Of a DNA stretch of 64,000 nt, positions 27,880 to 37,120 are shown in pieces (position 1 is the first letter of the stretch; each line of letters starts with the position of its first letter). The DNA comes from Gemmatimonadaceae bacterium. GTDB taxonomy: Bacteria; Gemmatimonadota; Gemmatimonadetes; Gemmatimonadales; Gemmatimonadaceae. The DNA lies in contig JBBJNV010000024.1 of assembly GCA_037721215.1 (NCBI GenBank), forward strand, positions 1 through 64,000, in the 5' to 3' direction. The notes beneath the pieces are model-generated. The model did not search any database and was not told where the DNA came from. It saw only the letters and a list, made by a program, of their open reading frames with translations. A program made the translations under genes and the position numbers.

Positions 27880-28287
27880 TCATCGCCATGTCGTAAAGCG
27901 ATAAAGACACACAACCCAGAAAACGCCAAAGGTGATGGCGAGGGGAATCCACGCCCTCGATTTCGCAAGCCGTGTAGTTGCGAGAGCGAAAAAGACCGGG
28001 AAGAGAACTACTTCGTACCGACCGCTTCCGCCGGCCGGCAGGTATGAATGCATGAGGACGAGTGACGCCGTGTACGGCTCTCCATCCCATGCGCTGAGCG
28101 CCTCAACAGCAGTCCATGGCGTGGACGCCTTTGGGTTGAACTGATTTGGATTTCGGGCGCTGAAGAATGCCACACTCCATGCAACAGCTACCGCGAGCGA
28201 CGATACCGCAACCAGGCGCCACCAGCGGTCAACCGTAGCGAGCCGGCGCAGATCGATCGGACGCGCTTCGGGAAACGGTGCCCCCAC
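27880..28287 (-). CDS. Small integral membrane protein, unknown
   Basis: 135 residues if it starts at GTG 28287. Three hydrophobic segments: LVAVSSLAVAVAWSVAFF (about 26-43), YEVVLFPVFFALATT (about 91-105) and WIPLAITFGVFWVVCLY (about 113-129). The long middle loop is SARNPNQFNPKASTPWTAVEA. It is convergent with folC and divergent from hisS. No family recognised; the pattern could be part of a glycosyltransferase-like membrane protein such as a mannosyltransferase C-terminus, but that is speculation. Confidence 0.6.
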   Translation of the reverse strand: MGAPFPEARPIDLRRLATVDRWWRLVAVSSLAVAVAWSVAFFSARNPNQFNPKASTPWTAVEALSAWDGEPYTASLVLMHSYLPAGGSGRYEVVLFPVFFALATTRLAKSRAWIPLAITFGVFWVVCLYRFTTWR

Positions 28288-28476
28288 TCGGTGTGTCGCA
28301 ACGTCGCCCCGAACCTCACAGGCGAGGCCGCAGTGGCCACGTAAATCGAAAGCCTGAATGTATGCGAGATGACTGAAATCGCGAGTGGCAAGCTATGGCG
28401 TGTTCGCCATGAAATTCTGCCCGATTGCGATAGTCATTCGTGGCGTGGCATCTACTGCAGGCTTAGCTTTCCACCG

Positions 28477-29757
28477 ATGGCGCAGGCAGCATTACCCGGG
28501 TTCAGAGACTTCTATCCAAGTGAGCTCGCCGAGCGTGCGCACATCATGCGTGCGTGGCGCGACGTGATGCGTCGCTACGCGTTTGTCGAGTACGACGGGC
28601 CGCCGCTGGAGCCGCTCGACCTGTATCGGGCGAAGAGCGGCGATGAGCTTGTTGGCCAGCTCTACACCTTTACCGACAAAGGTGGACGTGAAGTCGCTCT
28701 GCGTCCCGAGATGACGCCTACATTCGCCCGCATGGTCGCTGCCCGTGCGAACAGTCTGAGAAAACCCGTGCGCTGGTTCTCCATCCCACAGCTTTTCCGG
28801 TACGAGCGCCAGCAGAAAGGCCGGCTGCGTGAGCACTTCCAGCTCAATGCTGATATTGTCGGTGAAGGGAGCGTGGCGGCGGATGCCGAGCTGCTTGCGC
28901 TCGCCATTGACGTGGTGCGCTCGCTTGGGCTCGGTGTGTCCGATGTTGTGGCGCGCGTTTCGGACCGGCGTCTGCTCCAGGCGGTGTTGACAGCCGAGGG
29001 CGTGAGTGGAGACTCGTTTCCGGATGTTTACGGAGTAATCGACAAGCTTGGCAGAGAACCAGTTGATGTGTCTCGCGAGAAGATGACCAGTGCCGTGGGT
29101 GCCGCATTGGCGGACCGGGTTCTTGTAATCGTCAACCATTCCGGCCTGGAGGACCTCGCGAAAACGTATGCGGGTGTCGAAGCAGTTGCTCCGCACGTGG
29201 ATCGTCTCCGCGAGTATTTCAGTCACCTCCAGGCGCTCGGTGTGTCCGATTGGGTAAAACTCGATCTCTCGATCGTGCGCGGGCTCGCGTACTACACTGG
29301 TATTGTTTTCGAGCTGTTCGACGCACGTGGTGAGTTTCGCGCGATTTGTGGTGGTGGCAGGTACGACGCACTCCTCAACACGCTTGGCGGGGTTGACCTT
29401 CCCGCTCTTGGTTTTGGAATGGGCGATGTCGTGCTGGGTGATCTGCTGCGTTCGAGAAGACTTCTGCCGACAACGTCCGCGGGAGCGGATTTCTGGATTG
29501 CAGGCGACCATGAGTGCCTCACCAGTTCGGTCATGTCTGTTGCAACAAGGCTTCGGGGACACGGCCGAAGTGTCGAGTACGCTCTCAAGCCGCAACAGCT
29601 GGCGCGGCAGTTGAAGACAGCGTCGAGCGCCGGCGCGGCTTCGGCAGTGTTGTTGCTGCGCGACCAATTCAGCGATGGCCAAGTAACGATAAAGAATCTT
29701 CGTGACGGCAGTGAACAGACATTGCTGCTCGAAGATTTCATTGATTCACAGCGATAA
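28477..29757 (+). CDS. hisS: Histidyl-tRNA synthetase
   Basis: Class II synthetase, 426 residues from ATG 28477 (MAQAALPGFRDFYPSE). Motif 2 region: LRPEMTPTFARMVA and FSIPQLFRYERQQKGRLREHFQLN. The His-specific RGLAYYTGIVFELFD and the motif 3 region GGGRYDALLNTLGG are present. The C-terminal ~90 residues form the anticodon-binding domain. The full set of catalytic motifs and the position beside proS argue for HisS rather than the regulatory paralogue HisZ. Confidence 0.92.
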   Translation: MAQAALPGFRDFYPSELAERAHIMRAWRDVMRRYAFVEYDGPPLEPLDLYRAKSGDELVGQLYTFTDKGGREVALRPEMTPTFARMVAARANSLRKPVRWFSIPQLFRYERQQKGRLREHFQLNADIVGEGSVAADAELLALAIDVVRSLGLGVSDVVARVSDRRLLQAVLTAEGVSGDSFPDVYGVIDKLGREPVDVSREKMTSAVGAALADRVLVIVNHSGLEDLAKTYAGVEAVAPHVDRLREYFSHLQALGVSDWVKLDLSIVRGLAYYTGIVFELFDARGEFRAICGGGRYDALLNTLGGVDLPALGFGMGDVVLGDLLRSRRLLPTTSAGADFWIAGDHECLTSSVMSVATRLRGHGRSVEYALKPQQLARQLKTASSAGAASAVLLLRDQFSDGQVTIKNLRDGSEQTLLLEDFIDSQR

Positions 29758-29764
29758 CTCACAA

Positions 29765-31234
29765 ATGGCTGACGACAAGAAACTGACAACCCGCGCCGCC
29801 GATTTCAGTGCCTGGTACAACGAGACCGTGCTTCGCGCCGAGCTCGCTGACTATTCGCCCGTGCGTGGCTGTATGGTCATCCGGCCACGCGGTTACGGTA
29901 TATGGGAGCGCATGCAAAGTCGCCTCGATACCGTCTTCAAGGAAACCGGCCATCAGAACGCTTATTTCCCGCTGCTGATTCCCGAGAGTTTTCTTCGCAA
30001 GGAAGCGGAGCATGTCGAAGGGTTCGCACCTGAGGTCGCCGTTGTCACGCACGGCGGGGGAAAGGAACTGGAAGAACCTCTCGTAATCCGGCCGACTTCC
30101 GAAACGATCATTTACGCGATGTTTGCGAAGTGGATCCAGAGCTATCGCGATTTGCCCCTTCTCATTAATCAGTGGGCGAACGTCGTGCGGTGGGAGATGC
30201 GAACGAGATTGTTTCTTCGCACGCTGGAATTCCTCTGGCAGGAAGGCCACACGGCGCACGCGACTGAAGCAGAAGCGGAAGAGGAAGCACGCCGCATGCT
30301 CGGCGTGTACCGAGACTTCATGGAGGGGTGGATGGCAATGCCCGTCGTCACCGGTATCAAGACAAATTCAGAACGTTTCGCCGGTGCTCTCCGGACCTAC
30401 TCGTGCGAAGCCATGATGCAGGACAACAAGGCGCTACAGGCCGGCACGTCCCACAATCTTGGCCAGAACTTCTCGAAGGCTTTCGAGGTCAGGTTTCAGA
30501 CTGAAAATGGCGACACGGAGTTTGCATGGAACACAAGCTGGGGAGTATCGACTCGGCTGATCGGCGGGCTCGTGATGACGCACGGGGACGATTGCGGGCT
30601 TCGCATACCTCCATTCCTCGCGCCAACTGAACTCGTAATCGTCCCAATCTGGCGCAGCGACGAAGACAAGGCGCGGGTGCTCGAAGCGGCAGGCAGGATC
30701 CGCGCCGATCTCAGTGGCTGGGAGCGTCGAAAGACTGGCAAACTCCGGGTGCATCTGGATGACCGGGTAGGTGTCAAACCGGGGGCCAAGTATTATGAAT
30801 GGGAGCTGCGCGGCGTCCCGCTGCGCCTCGAGGTCGGACCGCGCGACCTGGATGCCAACCAATGCGTTCTCGTGCGACGCGACAACAGAGTGAAGCGCAC
30901 CGTGACGCTGGATTCCATCGGGGAGGATGTTGCTGACCTCTTGAGTGTGATGCAGACCGATATGCGAGTTGCAGCGTATGAGAGACGCGAGGCAAACAGC
31001 CTGCGAGGTGACATCAGCTACGACCGCTTCCGCGAAGTAATGGAAGGGAATGGCGCTTTCGTCTACGCCGGATTCTGTGGAAGTGAGGCATGCGAGCTCG
31101 CGATCAAGGAAGAGACCAAGGCGACTATCCGCGTGTTACCCGACGGAGAGTTCCGATCCGCCGATGCACCGGCCACCTGTCTCAAATGTGGCGGGAAGTC
31201 GATGCATGAAGCGCTCTGGGCAAAAGCATATTGA
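29765..31234 (+). CDS. proS: Prolyl-tRNA synthetase (archaeal/eukaryote-like type)
   Basis: 489 residues from ATG 29765, 7 bases after the hisS stop. It lacks the large editing insertion of the E. coli type. Motifs: RGCMVIRPRGYGIWERMQ, RPTSETIIYAMFAKW, then WEMRTRLFLRTLEFLWQEGHTAHA, written here in part. The C-terminus contains CGSEACE ... CLKCGGKS and ends with Tyr (WAKAY), the conserved C-terminal tyrosine of this subgroup. Its stop overlaps the TTG start of lysA. Confidence 0.95.
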   Translation: MADDKKLTTRAADFSAWYNETVLRAELADYSPVRGCMVIRPRGYGIWERMQSRLDTVFKETGHQNAYFPLLIPESFLRKEAEHVEGFAPEVAVVTHGGGKELEEPLVIRPTSETIIYAMFAKWIQSYRDLPLLINQWANVVRWEMRTRLFLRTLEFLWQEGHTAHATEAEAEEEARRMLGVYRDFMEGWMAMPVVTGIKTNSERFAGALRTYSCEAMMQDNKALQAGTSHNLGQNFSKAFEVRFQTENGDTEFAWNTSWGVSTRLIGGLVMTHGDDCGLRIPPFLAPTELVIVPIWRSDEDKARVLEAAGRIRADLSGWERRKTGKLRVHLDDRVGVKPGAKYYEWELRGVPLRLEVGPRDLDANQCVLVRRDNRVKRTVTLDSIGEDVADLLSVMQTDMRVAAYERREANSLRGDISYDRFREVMEGNGAFVYAGFCGSEACELAIKEETKATIRVLPDGEFRSADAPATCLKCGGKSMHEALWAKAY

Positions 31235-32562
31235 GCGCGGCGGGTAGTGTCTCGGCGGCCCCCGTCCCACCCTCACCACACGCCGCGGTCGTCGAATCCC
31301 ATTTCTCGCCAACCAATGGCGTGCTTTGCTGCGACGGCGTGTCGCTTGAACGGCTAGCACTCGCGGTGGGCACGCCGGCATACGCCTATAGTGTCGAGGG
31401 AATACGCTCGCAATACCGGCGGCTTTCGTCTGCGCTCGAGGGATTGCCGCACCGGCTCCACTACAGCGTAAAGGCGAACTCCAACATCGCCATCCTGGGA
31501 ATTCTCCGTCGACTGGGCGCCGGGGTCGATATCGTTTCCGGTGGGGAAATGTACCGGGCACAGTCGGCCGGCTTTGGCGGCAGTGACATTGTATTCAGCG
31601 GCGTCGGCAAAACCGAAAGAGAGATGACGGAAGCGCTCACACTTGGCGTTCTCCTGATCAACGTGGAATCGGAGGAAGAGCTCGCGCTTCTCGATGCAGT
31701 TGCCGGGAAACTCGGTGTACGCGCGCCCGTCGCACTGCGCGTCAATCCTGAAGTGATGGTAGACACACCGCATCCCTACACCCGCACGGGTGAGAAGGGA
31801 ATGAAGTTTGGAATACCCTTCGACGAGACGCTCGTGGTCGCAAGAGAGGCGCTGCAGATGAAGAACATCAGCCTCGCCGGCCTCGACATGCACGTGGGTT
31901 CGCAGATTTCACAATTCGAGCCCTACGAAATCGGCCTGGGACGATTGCTGTCTCTGAAAATAGAGATTGAAGCCGCTGGTGCGGACGAATTGCGCTACCT
32001 CGATATCGGAGGCGGCCTTGCCGTGTCGTACGATGACGAGCACCCGGTGGATGTCGCTGCATTCGCGCGAGTCATCAGGCGACTGGTGGCCCCCACGGGC
32101 ATGACGCTTCTACTCGAGCCGGGTCGGTTTCTGGTTGGAAATGCGGGCGTCCTCCTGACGCGCGTTCTTTACAGAAAGCGCAGTGGCGGAAAGGATTTTA
32201 TCATCATCGATGCCGGCATGAACGACCTCATGCGTCCGTCGCACTACAACGCGTTTCACAGGATCGCGGCGGTCACCCCTAATGGCCGGAAGACCACTGC
32301 CGATGTAGTCGGTCCAATCTGCGAGAGCGGGGATTTCATGGGTCTTCATCGCGATGTGGACGATGTAGCGCCCGGCGATCTGGTAGCCATTCACTCAGCC
32401 GGTGCATACGGGTTTGTGATGGCCTCCAATTACAACTCCCGGCCCCGTCCAGTGGAGGTGCTCGTCGACGCCGGCAAGTTTGGCATCGTGACCGAGCGTG
32501 AGCAGTACTCGGACCTCATTCGCCACGAACGCCTCGAACCGGCATGGCAGGAGGCGTCATGA
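31231..32562 (+). CDS. lysA: Diaminopimelate decarboxylase
   Basis: PLP enzyme for the last step of lysine synthesis. 443 residues starting at TTG 31231 (TTGA overlap with proS). The PLP lysine is K81 in HYSVKANSN; HVGSQISQF, EPGRFLVGNAG and the catalytic CESGDF follow. The first ~30 residues are a poorly conserved extension. It overlaps the downstream phosphodiesterase by ATGA. Confidence 0.95.
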   Translation: MSAAGSVSAAPVPPSPHAAVVESHFSPTNGVLCCDGVSLERLALAVGTPAYAYSVEGIRSQYRRLSSALEGLPHRLHYSVKANSNIAILGILRRLGAGVDIVSGGEMYRAQSAGFGGSDIVFSGVGKTEREMTEALTLGVLLINVESEEELALLDAVAGKLGVRAPVALRVNPEVMVDTPHPYTRTGEKGMKFGIPFDETLVVAREALQMKNISLAGLDMHVGSQISQFEPYEIGLGRLLSLKIEIEAAGADELRYLDIGGGLAVSYDDEHPVDVAAFARVIRRLVAPTGMTLLLEPGRFLVGNAGVLLTRVLYRKRSGGKDFIIIDAGMNDLMRPSHYNAFHRIAAVTPNGRKTTADVVGPICESGDFMGLHRDVDDVAPGDLVAIHSAGAYGFVMASNYNSRPRPVEVLVDAGKFGIVTEREQYSDLIRHERLEPAWQEAS

Positions 32563-33047
32563 AAGTCGGTTTGCTGGCCGATACGCACGACCGCATCCCC
32601 ACCGTTCGCGATCTCATCATGAGGATGGCCGCGAAAGGCGTGACCCTGGTGATGCATGCGGGCGATTACTGCTCACCCTTCTCACTCGAACCGTTTCACG
32701 AGACCAATATTGCATTGCTTGGCATTTTTGGCCGGAACGATGGAGATCACGAGGGACTGAAGGCACATGCGGCGAGAGGCATGGGGATGGAACTGTATGA
32801 GTCTCCTCACAGCTTCGATGTAAGTGGTCATCGCATTCTGCTCGTGCACGACATCGGCGAGGTCAACCGGCGGTCTGTCGAATCGCACGAGTTCGTAGTG
32901 CATGGCCACACACACATCCAGGAAACGATTGTCCGTGGCGATGCTCTGGTGGTGAATCCCGGCGAAGCCTGCGGATGGATAAAGGGAGTCTGTACCGCCG
33001 CGATACTCGACCTGGATACAAGGGAAGTCGAGATCGTCACGCTGTGA
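32559..33047 (+). CDS. YfcE/MJ0936-type metallophosphodiesterase
   Basis: 162 residues from ATG 32559, chosen because AGGAGG lies just upstream and the start overlaps the lysA stop. The calcineurin-like metal ligands are present in order: DTHDR (D8, H10), [22 protein letters not shown] and NPGEACG. Homologues hydrolyse phosphodiesters such as bis-pNPP or 2',3'-cyclic nucleotides; the physiological substrate is unknown. It overlaps guaA (GTGA). Confidence 0.9.
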   Translation: MKVGLLADTHDRIPTVRDLIMRMAAKGVTLVMHAGDYCSPFSLEPFHETNIALLGIFGRNDGDHEGLKAHAARGMGMELYESPHSFDVSGHRILLVHDIGEVNRRSVESHEFVVHGHTHIQETIVRGDALVVNPGEACGWIKGVCTAAILDLDTREVEIVTL

Positions 33048-34588
33048 CGAGCCGGATCCTCATTCTCGATTATGGATCGCAGTACACCCAGTTGATTGCG
33101 CGTCGGGTTCGGGAGTCGCGTGTGTACTCCGAGATTCACCCGCCTACCAGATCGATCGCCTGGATCCGGGAATGGAATCCGGCGGGAATCATTCTGAGCG
33201 GCGGGCCCAACTCCGTCTACGCCGACAACGCGTTGATCGGCGAACCTGCGCTCCTGGACATTGCCCCGATACTCGGCATCTGCTACGGTATGCAGATGAT
33301 CGCGTTAATGGAGGGCGCCGAAGTGAAACGGGGCGGGCGCCGGGAGTACGGCCGGGCGGAAGTGACGATATCAGAATCCAATACGATGTTCGCTGGATTT
33401 GCCGGTGGAGAGCGCCTGACTGCGTGGATGAGTCATGGCGATCATATCGAGGCGCCGCCAACGGATTATGTCGCGACGGCTTCAAGTCCCAGTAATCCGG
33501 TTAGCGCGTTTCGTCATGTTTCCAAACCCGTGTTCGGGGTGCAGTTCCACCCTGAGGTAGCCCATACTCCTCGAGGCGGAGAAATAATTGCAAACTTCCT
33601 CTTCGGAGCATGTAAGGCTGAGGGAACGTGGACGGCAGGCGCTTTCGTACAGGATGAGATTGCAAAAATCAATCAAACTGTCGGCGACGCCGGGGTTATC
33701 TGCGGACTTTCAGGCGGCGTGGATTCCGCTGTTGCAGCGGCTCTCGTCCACCGCGCCATCGGTGACAAGCTCACTTGCATCTTCGTGGACACCGGCCTGC
33801 TTCGTCTGCATGAGCGCGAGCAGGTAGAGAAGACCTTCAGGCAGCATCTGGGCATCAGGTTGATTACAATCGACGCCGCTGAACGCTTTCTCCTCGCGCT
33901 GGAAGGTGTCGACGATCCGGAAAAAAAACGCACGATTATCGGACACACATTCATTGATGTGTTCGAAGCGGCGTCCGCGGATATCGGCGGCGACGCTGCG
34001 TTTCTCGTTCAGGGCACGCTTTATCCGGACGTCATCGAGTCGGCGTCGCCAACGGGAGGGCCGTCTGTCACCATCAAGACTCACCACAACGTTGGCGGGC
34101 TCAAGCCGGGAATGAAGTTCAGACTCATCGAGCCACTGCGCGAATTATTCAAGGATGAGGTAAGAAATGTCGGGAGAGAGCTGGGATTACCCGAGGAGAT
34201 GGTGGGCCGGCATCCATTCCCGGGGCCCGGCCTGGCGATTCGCATTCTCAGCGACGTGTCGCGTGGCAAGCTGCGAGTGTTACGTGAAGCTGACGCGATC
34301 TACCTCGAAGAGATTCGCTCGGCTGGCCTGTACGACTCGATCTGGCAGGCTTTCGCCGTTCTGCTTCCCGTGCGCAGCGTTGGCGTGATGGGGGATGAAC
34401 GTACTTACGACAACGTACTTGGCCTCCGCGCGGTGACCAGCACTGATGGCATGACCGCCGACTGGTTTCCATTTCCGCACGATGTGCTGGCCCAGATCTC
34501 CAACCGCATCATCAATGAAGTTGACGGAGTGAACCGCGTGGTCTACGACATCAGTTCCAAGCCGCCAGCCACGATCGAGTGGGAGTAG
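33044..34588 (+). CDS. guaA: GMP synthase (glutamine-hydrolysing)
   Basis: Converts XMP to GMP. 514 residues from GTG 33044. Glutaminase domain: [15 protein letters not shown], nucleophile Cys80 in GICYGMQM, and [12 protein letters not shown]-pyrophosphatase domain: the P-loop [13 protein letters not shown]-terminal dimerisation domain ends KPPATIEWE, as in essentially all GuaA. It is the last gene of the hisS-proS-lysA series and is followed by the TIR element. Confidence 0.97.
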   Translation: MTSRILILDYGSQYTQLIARRVRESRVYSEIHPPTRSIAWIREWNPAGIILSGGPNSVYADNALIGEPALLDIAPILGICYGMQMIALMEGAEVKRGGRREYGRAEVTISESNTMFAGFAGGERLTAWMSHGDHIEAPPTDYVATASSPSNPVSAFRHVSKPVFGVQFHPEVAHTPRGGEIIANFLFGACKAEGTWTAGAFVQDEIAKINQTVGDAGVICGLSGGVDSAVAAALVHRAIGDKLTCIFVDTGLLRLHEREQVEKTFRQHLGIRLITIDAAERFLLALEGVDDPEKKRTIIGHTFIDVFEAASADIGGDAAFLVQGTLYPDVIESASPTGGPSVTIKTHHNVGGLKPGMKFRLIEPLRELFKDEVRNVGRELGLPEEMVGRHPFPGPGLAIRILSDVSRGKLRVLREADAIYLEEIRSAGLYDSIWQAFAVLLPVRSVGVMGDERTYDNVLGLRAVTSTDGMTADWFPFPHDVLAQISNRIINEVDGVNRVVYDISSKPPATIEWE

Positions 34589-34610
34589 GGGGCGTTAACT
34601 ACGGGTTGAA

Positions 34611-34857
34611 ACCACAGATGACACAGATGGACACAGATGTGGATGAAAAATCTGTTTCTAAAAAGACCATTAGCATCCTTTTGATAAGCGGAGCCAACTG
34701 TCGCCCTCCCCGTGCAATCCGTTAGCAGCCATCGGTGTAATCTGAGCGCATCGGTGTGATCTGGACGCATGGGCGTGATCTGGACGCATCCGTGTCATGG
34801 GCGCTCATCTGTGCTCATCTGTGCTCATCTGTGTCATCTGCGTTAAGGATGGACGAA
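34611..34857. repeat. Left repeat cluster of the GxxExxY element
   Basis: Contains CACAGATG units at 34613-34639, a ~19-base unit repeated about three times (ACGCATSNGTGTGATCTGG-like, 34746-34799), and GCTCATCTGT three times (34802-34832). The part from GTGCAATCCGTTAGCAGCC (34713) onwards is repeated directly in the right cluster at 35289. Confidence 0.65.
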
Positions 34858-34863
34858 CCTGTC

Positions 34864-35238
34864 TTAGAATACCATTCGCACGATTCCCTCCGAGAAAGGG
34901 ACTGAATGAAAATTGATGAGTAGTCCCACTCGCAATTTCGAGAGGCGAAGATAGTTCAGTAGCTGCGCCTGATGCACTGGGAGCAGCGCGTTCACCGCCT
35001 TGACTTCCACAATGACGGTCCTGTGAACGATCAGATCAGGCCGGAAAGCCAGTTCCATTCGAAGGCCGTCATAGACAACTGGGAGCGCGGGGTGACTTGA
35101 GACATCAAACCCTTGTTTGGTCAACTCGTACGCGAGACAAGTTTCGTAGACAGATTCGAAAAGTCCGTTGCCCAGCGCTTTCGATACAGTTATCGCCGCT
35201 CCGATGATCTTGCCGGTCAGGGGGTCTCTGCTGTCCAT
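34864..35238 (-). CDS. GxxExxY protein (PD-(D/E)XK-like, PDDEXK_3 family)
   Basis: 124 residues. The signature GLFESVY (G25, E28, Y31) defines the family. The fold's catalytic pattern is visible as D68 in RPDLIV and E78-V-K80 in VIVEVKAV. The C-terminus LLINFHSVPFSEGIVRMVF is also typical. Members are small nuclease-fold proteins of unknown function that often sit among short intergenic repeats; here the gene is enclosed by CACAGATG-type repeats and terminal inverted repeats. Whether it moves the element is unproven. Confidence 0.88.
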   Translation of the reverse strand: MDSRDPLTGKIIGAAITVSKALGNGLFESVYETCLAYELTKQGFDVSSHPALPVVYDGLRMELAFRPDLIVHRTVIVEVKAVNALLPVHQAQLLNYLRLSKLRVGLLINFHSVPFSEGIVRMVF

Positions 35239-35280
35239 CCCGGCAAAATACCCCCGTCACGGGCGTCTCATCCACCGTCG

Positions 35281-35413
35281 CCTTCCGCGTGCAATCCGAT
35301 CAGCAGCCCATCCGTATCATCTGCGTTCTTCCGCGTCATAGCGCTCATCAGGTGTCGTCTGTGCTAATCGGTGTCGTCTGTGCTCATCGGTGCCACCTGT
35401 GGTTCCGCAACCC
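35281..35413. repeat. Right repeat cluster of the GxxExxY element
   Basis: Begins with a direct copy (GTGCAATCCGATCAGCAGCC at 35289) of a segment in the left cluster. It continues with CATCTGCG, GTGTCGTCTGTGCTAATCG and GTGTCGTCTGTGCTCATCG units, and ends in the right terminal inverted repeat. Confidence 0.65.
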
Positions 35414-35429
35414 CGTAGACCAATTATGC

Positions 35430-35882
35430 TTAGACCCCTTTCTCCTCTAGGAGGGCCATGAATTCCGCTGGCTCGCGCAGACCGAAAAGCCGATCGGGGA
35501 CATCGGCCTCCTTGCTGAACTGGGCGATTTTGCCGAGCACGGGAAGATATTGATTGGAGACTTCGAGGGGGGGCGCGACGATCAGAAAGAAAAAATTCAC
35601 CGGCTTTTCGTCGATTGCCTTGAAGTCGAGTCCACCGCTCTTCCTTGCAAACGCAACCCGCAGTTTGCTCACGACCAGCGAGCGGCAATGCGGAATCGCG
35701 ATGCCGCGTCCAATCCCGGTCGAACCCAGATTCTCCCGCCGTTTAAGCATCTTGAAAAGCATTCCCTCAGCCTTTTCGTCCATTCCCAGCAGTCCGATGA
35801 GCTCCTTGAGGACGTCGTCCTTCGAGATGCCATCGAGCTCGAGCTTGATTGCGTCTTCAGAAAAAAACTCGCGCAGTTCCAT
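35430..35882 (-). CDS. PTS EIIA-type protein (fructose/nitrogen class)
   Basis: 150 residues from ATG 35882 (an ATG six bases upstream is possible). This is the PTS EIIA type-2 domain. The phospho-accepting histidine is H65 in GIGRGIAIPHCR, and KPVNFFFLIVAPPLEVSNQYLPVLGKIA (given in part) is characteristic. No EIIB/EIIC or sugar genes are adjacent, so a regulatory role like PtsN (EIIA-Ntr) is more likely than sugar transport. It is divergent from the dus gene. Confidence 0.88.
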   Translation of the reverse strand: MELREFFSEDAIKLELDGISKDDVLKELIGLLGMDEKAEGMLFKMLKRRENLGSTGIGRGIAIPHCRSLVVSKLRVAFARKSGGLDFKAIDEKPVNFFFLIVAPPLEVSNQYLPVLGKIAQFSKEADVPDRLFGLREPAEFMALLEEKGV

Positions 35883-36006
35883 CCACATCCCGTGTCGTTG
35901 ACCGTAACCGACGCGGGTTGCGGCGGTCACGCAAGTTACCGATGGCGCTTATGAGTGTCAAACCACGATGTTGCAAGCACTTGTAGCGTTCGTTAGGTTC
36001 GAGCAC

Positions 36007-37005
36007 ATGCGCTTTCCGTTCCCCGTCGAAGCCGAAGTTCCGCTGTATCTCGCTCCAATGGCGGGGGTGTCGGAGTCGCCTTTTCGACGCATCTGCAGGC
36101 GGTTCGGTGCGGACGTCGTCGTGACCGAATTTCTGTCGGCAGAAGCAATTCGGCGCGAGAACAAGGTAACCTTGGCCAAGCTGCGCTTCGGCTCCGACGA
36201 ACGGCCAATTGGCGTCCAGATCTTCGGCGCCGATCCTGTCGGGATGGGGGAGGCGGCGGCGCTTGTAACCGATGTCTTTCAACCAGAGTTCATCGACATC
36301 AATTTTGGCTGCCCCGTGAAAAAGGTCGTCAAGCGAAACGGTGGTTCTGGCTGTCTCAAGGATCTGGACATGGTCCAGACCATAATTCGGTCGGTCGCCT
36401 CCAGTACACACCTGCCGGTAACGGTCAAGATCCGAAGCGGGTGGAATGAAGAGATGCGCGACCCCGTTCAAATCGGCCTTCGCTGTCAGGATGCGGGTGC
36501 AACCGCGCTGGCCTTGCACCCGCGCACGCGTACGCAGATGTATTCGGGGGCTGCTCGATGGGAAGAGATAGCGGAAGTGGTTGCCGCGCTCGAAATACCT
36601 GTAATCGGCAACGGCGACATCAAAACAGCCGAGGATGCGGTGCGGTTGCATCGGGAGACGGGATGCGCCGCGGTAATGATCGCACGTGGAGCTTTCGGGC
36701 AGCCATGGATATTCGATCAGACACGCGCGCTGATGGAAGGCAGGTTGAAACTCGCTGCTCCCCCAGTCGAGGAACGTTTCAGGATCGCGCTCGATCATGC
36801 CCTGATGGTCGAGCAGTATGAGGTGGACCGTCGAGGCGCGGCGATTGAATTTCGAAAGCATTTGGGCTGGTATGTAAAGGGGCTACCTGGCTCGGCCGAT
36901 TTGCGGAAACGCCTCTATGCGGTGGAGTCGTTTGGCGAGATCGCCGGGATTTTTTCCGATTACCTCGATATGCGCGGCGACGGGTTGATGGAAAGCGCAG
37001 CCTGA
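36007..37005 (+). CDS. dusB: tRNA-dihydrouridine synthase (DusB-like)
   Basis: FMN enzyme that reduces uridines in the tRNA D-loop. 332 residues from ATG 36007, which places LAPMAGVSESPFR about 14 residues from the start as usual; an in-frame ATG at 35968 adds 13 residues. The catalytic Cys is in INFGCPVKKVVKRNGGSG. ALHPRTRTQMYSGAARWE and GNGDIKTAEDA are further family landmarks. Subfamily (DusB versus others) is judged by overall pattern only. Confidence 0.88.
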   Translation: MRFPFPVEAEVPLYLAPMAGVSESPFRRICRRFGADVVVTEFLSAEAIRRENKVTLAKLRFGSDERPIGVQIFGADPVGMGEAAALVTDVFQPEFIDINFGCPVKKVVKRNGGSGCLKDLDMVQTIIRSVASSTHLPVTVKIRSGWNEEMRDPVQIGLRCQDAGATALALHPRTRTQMYSGAARWEEIAEVVAALEIPVIGNGDIKTAEDAVRLHRETGCAAVMIARGAFGQPWIFDQTRALMEGRLKLAAPPVEERFRIALDHALMVEQYEVDRRGAAIEFRKHLGWYVKGLPGSADLRKRLYAVESFGEIAGIFSDYLDMRGDGLMESAA

Positions 37006-37082
37006 TTGCATAGAACCACCGAGCGTGGTGTCTTGCAACACTTTACGGCGCGCGGTTCGAGTACTCTGGGAGCTCGTTCCAG

Positions 37083-37110
37083 TTGACTTCCCGCGTGGAG
37101 TCGCTACTAT
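37083..37110 (+). promoter_or_regulatory. Sigma-70-type promoter of ssrA
   Basis: TTGACT at 37083-37088 and TACTAT at 37105-37110 with 16-base spacing. The -10 box ends 10 bases before the mature 5' end of tmRNA at 37121. Confidence 0.75.
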
Positions 37111-37120
37111 TAACCGTTAC

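Larger units (their letters stand above)
34599..35418. mobile_element. 820-bp element with terminal inverted repeats and a GxxExxY gene
   Basis: The left end (34599-34629) and right end (35385-35418) are imperfect inverted repeats. Read inwards they are CTACGGG-TTG-AAACCACAGATG and CTACGGGGTTG followed by GGAACCACAGGTG. Inside lie further iterated units at both ends and, between them, a single minus-strand gene. The element fills the gap between convergent guaA and the PTS IIA gene. No transposase or recombinase is present apart from the nuclease-like GxxExxY protein. Confidence 0.7.

Noticed and set aside
28369-28476. Extended N-terminus of hisS
   Set aside because: HisS proteins begin close to the PGFRDFYP block; ATG 28477 fits and the upstream codons look non-coding.
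34611-35413. CACAGATG/CATCTGTG repeats read as a CRISPR array
   Set aside because: Units are short, irregular and contiguous without unique spacers, and they flank a GxxExxY gene rather than cas genes.
35430-35882. Part of a sugar PTS operon
   Set aside because: No EIIB, EIIC, HPr or kinase gene is adjacent, so only a stand-alone regulatory EIIA can be supported.
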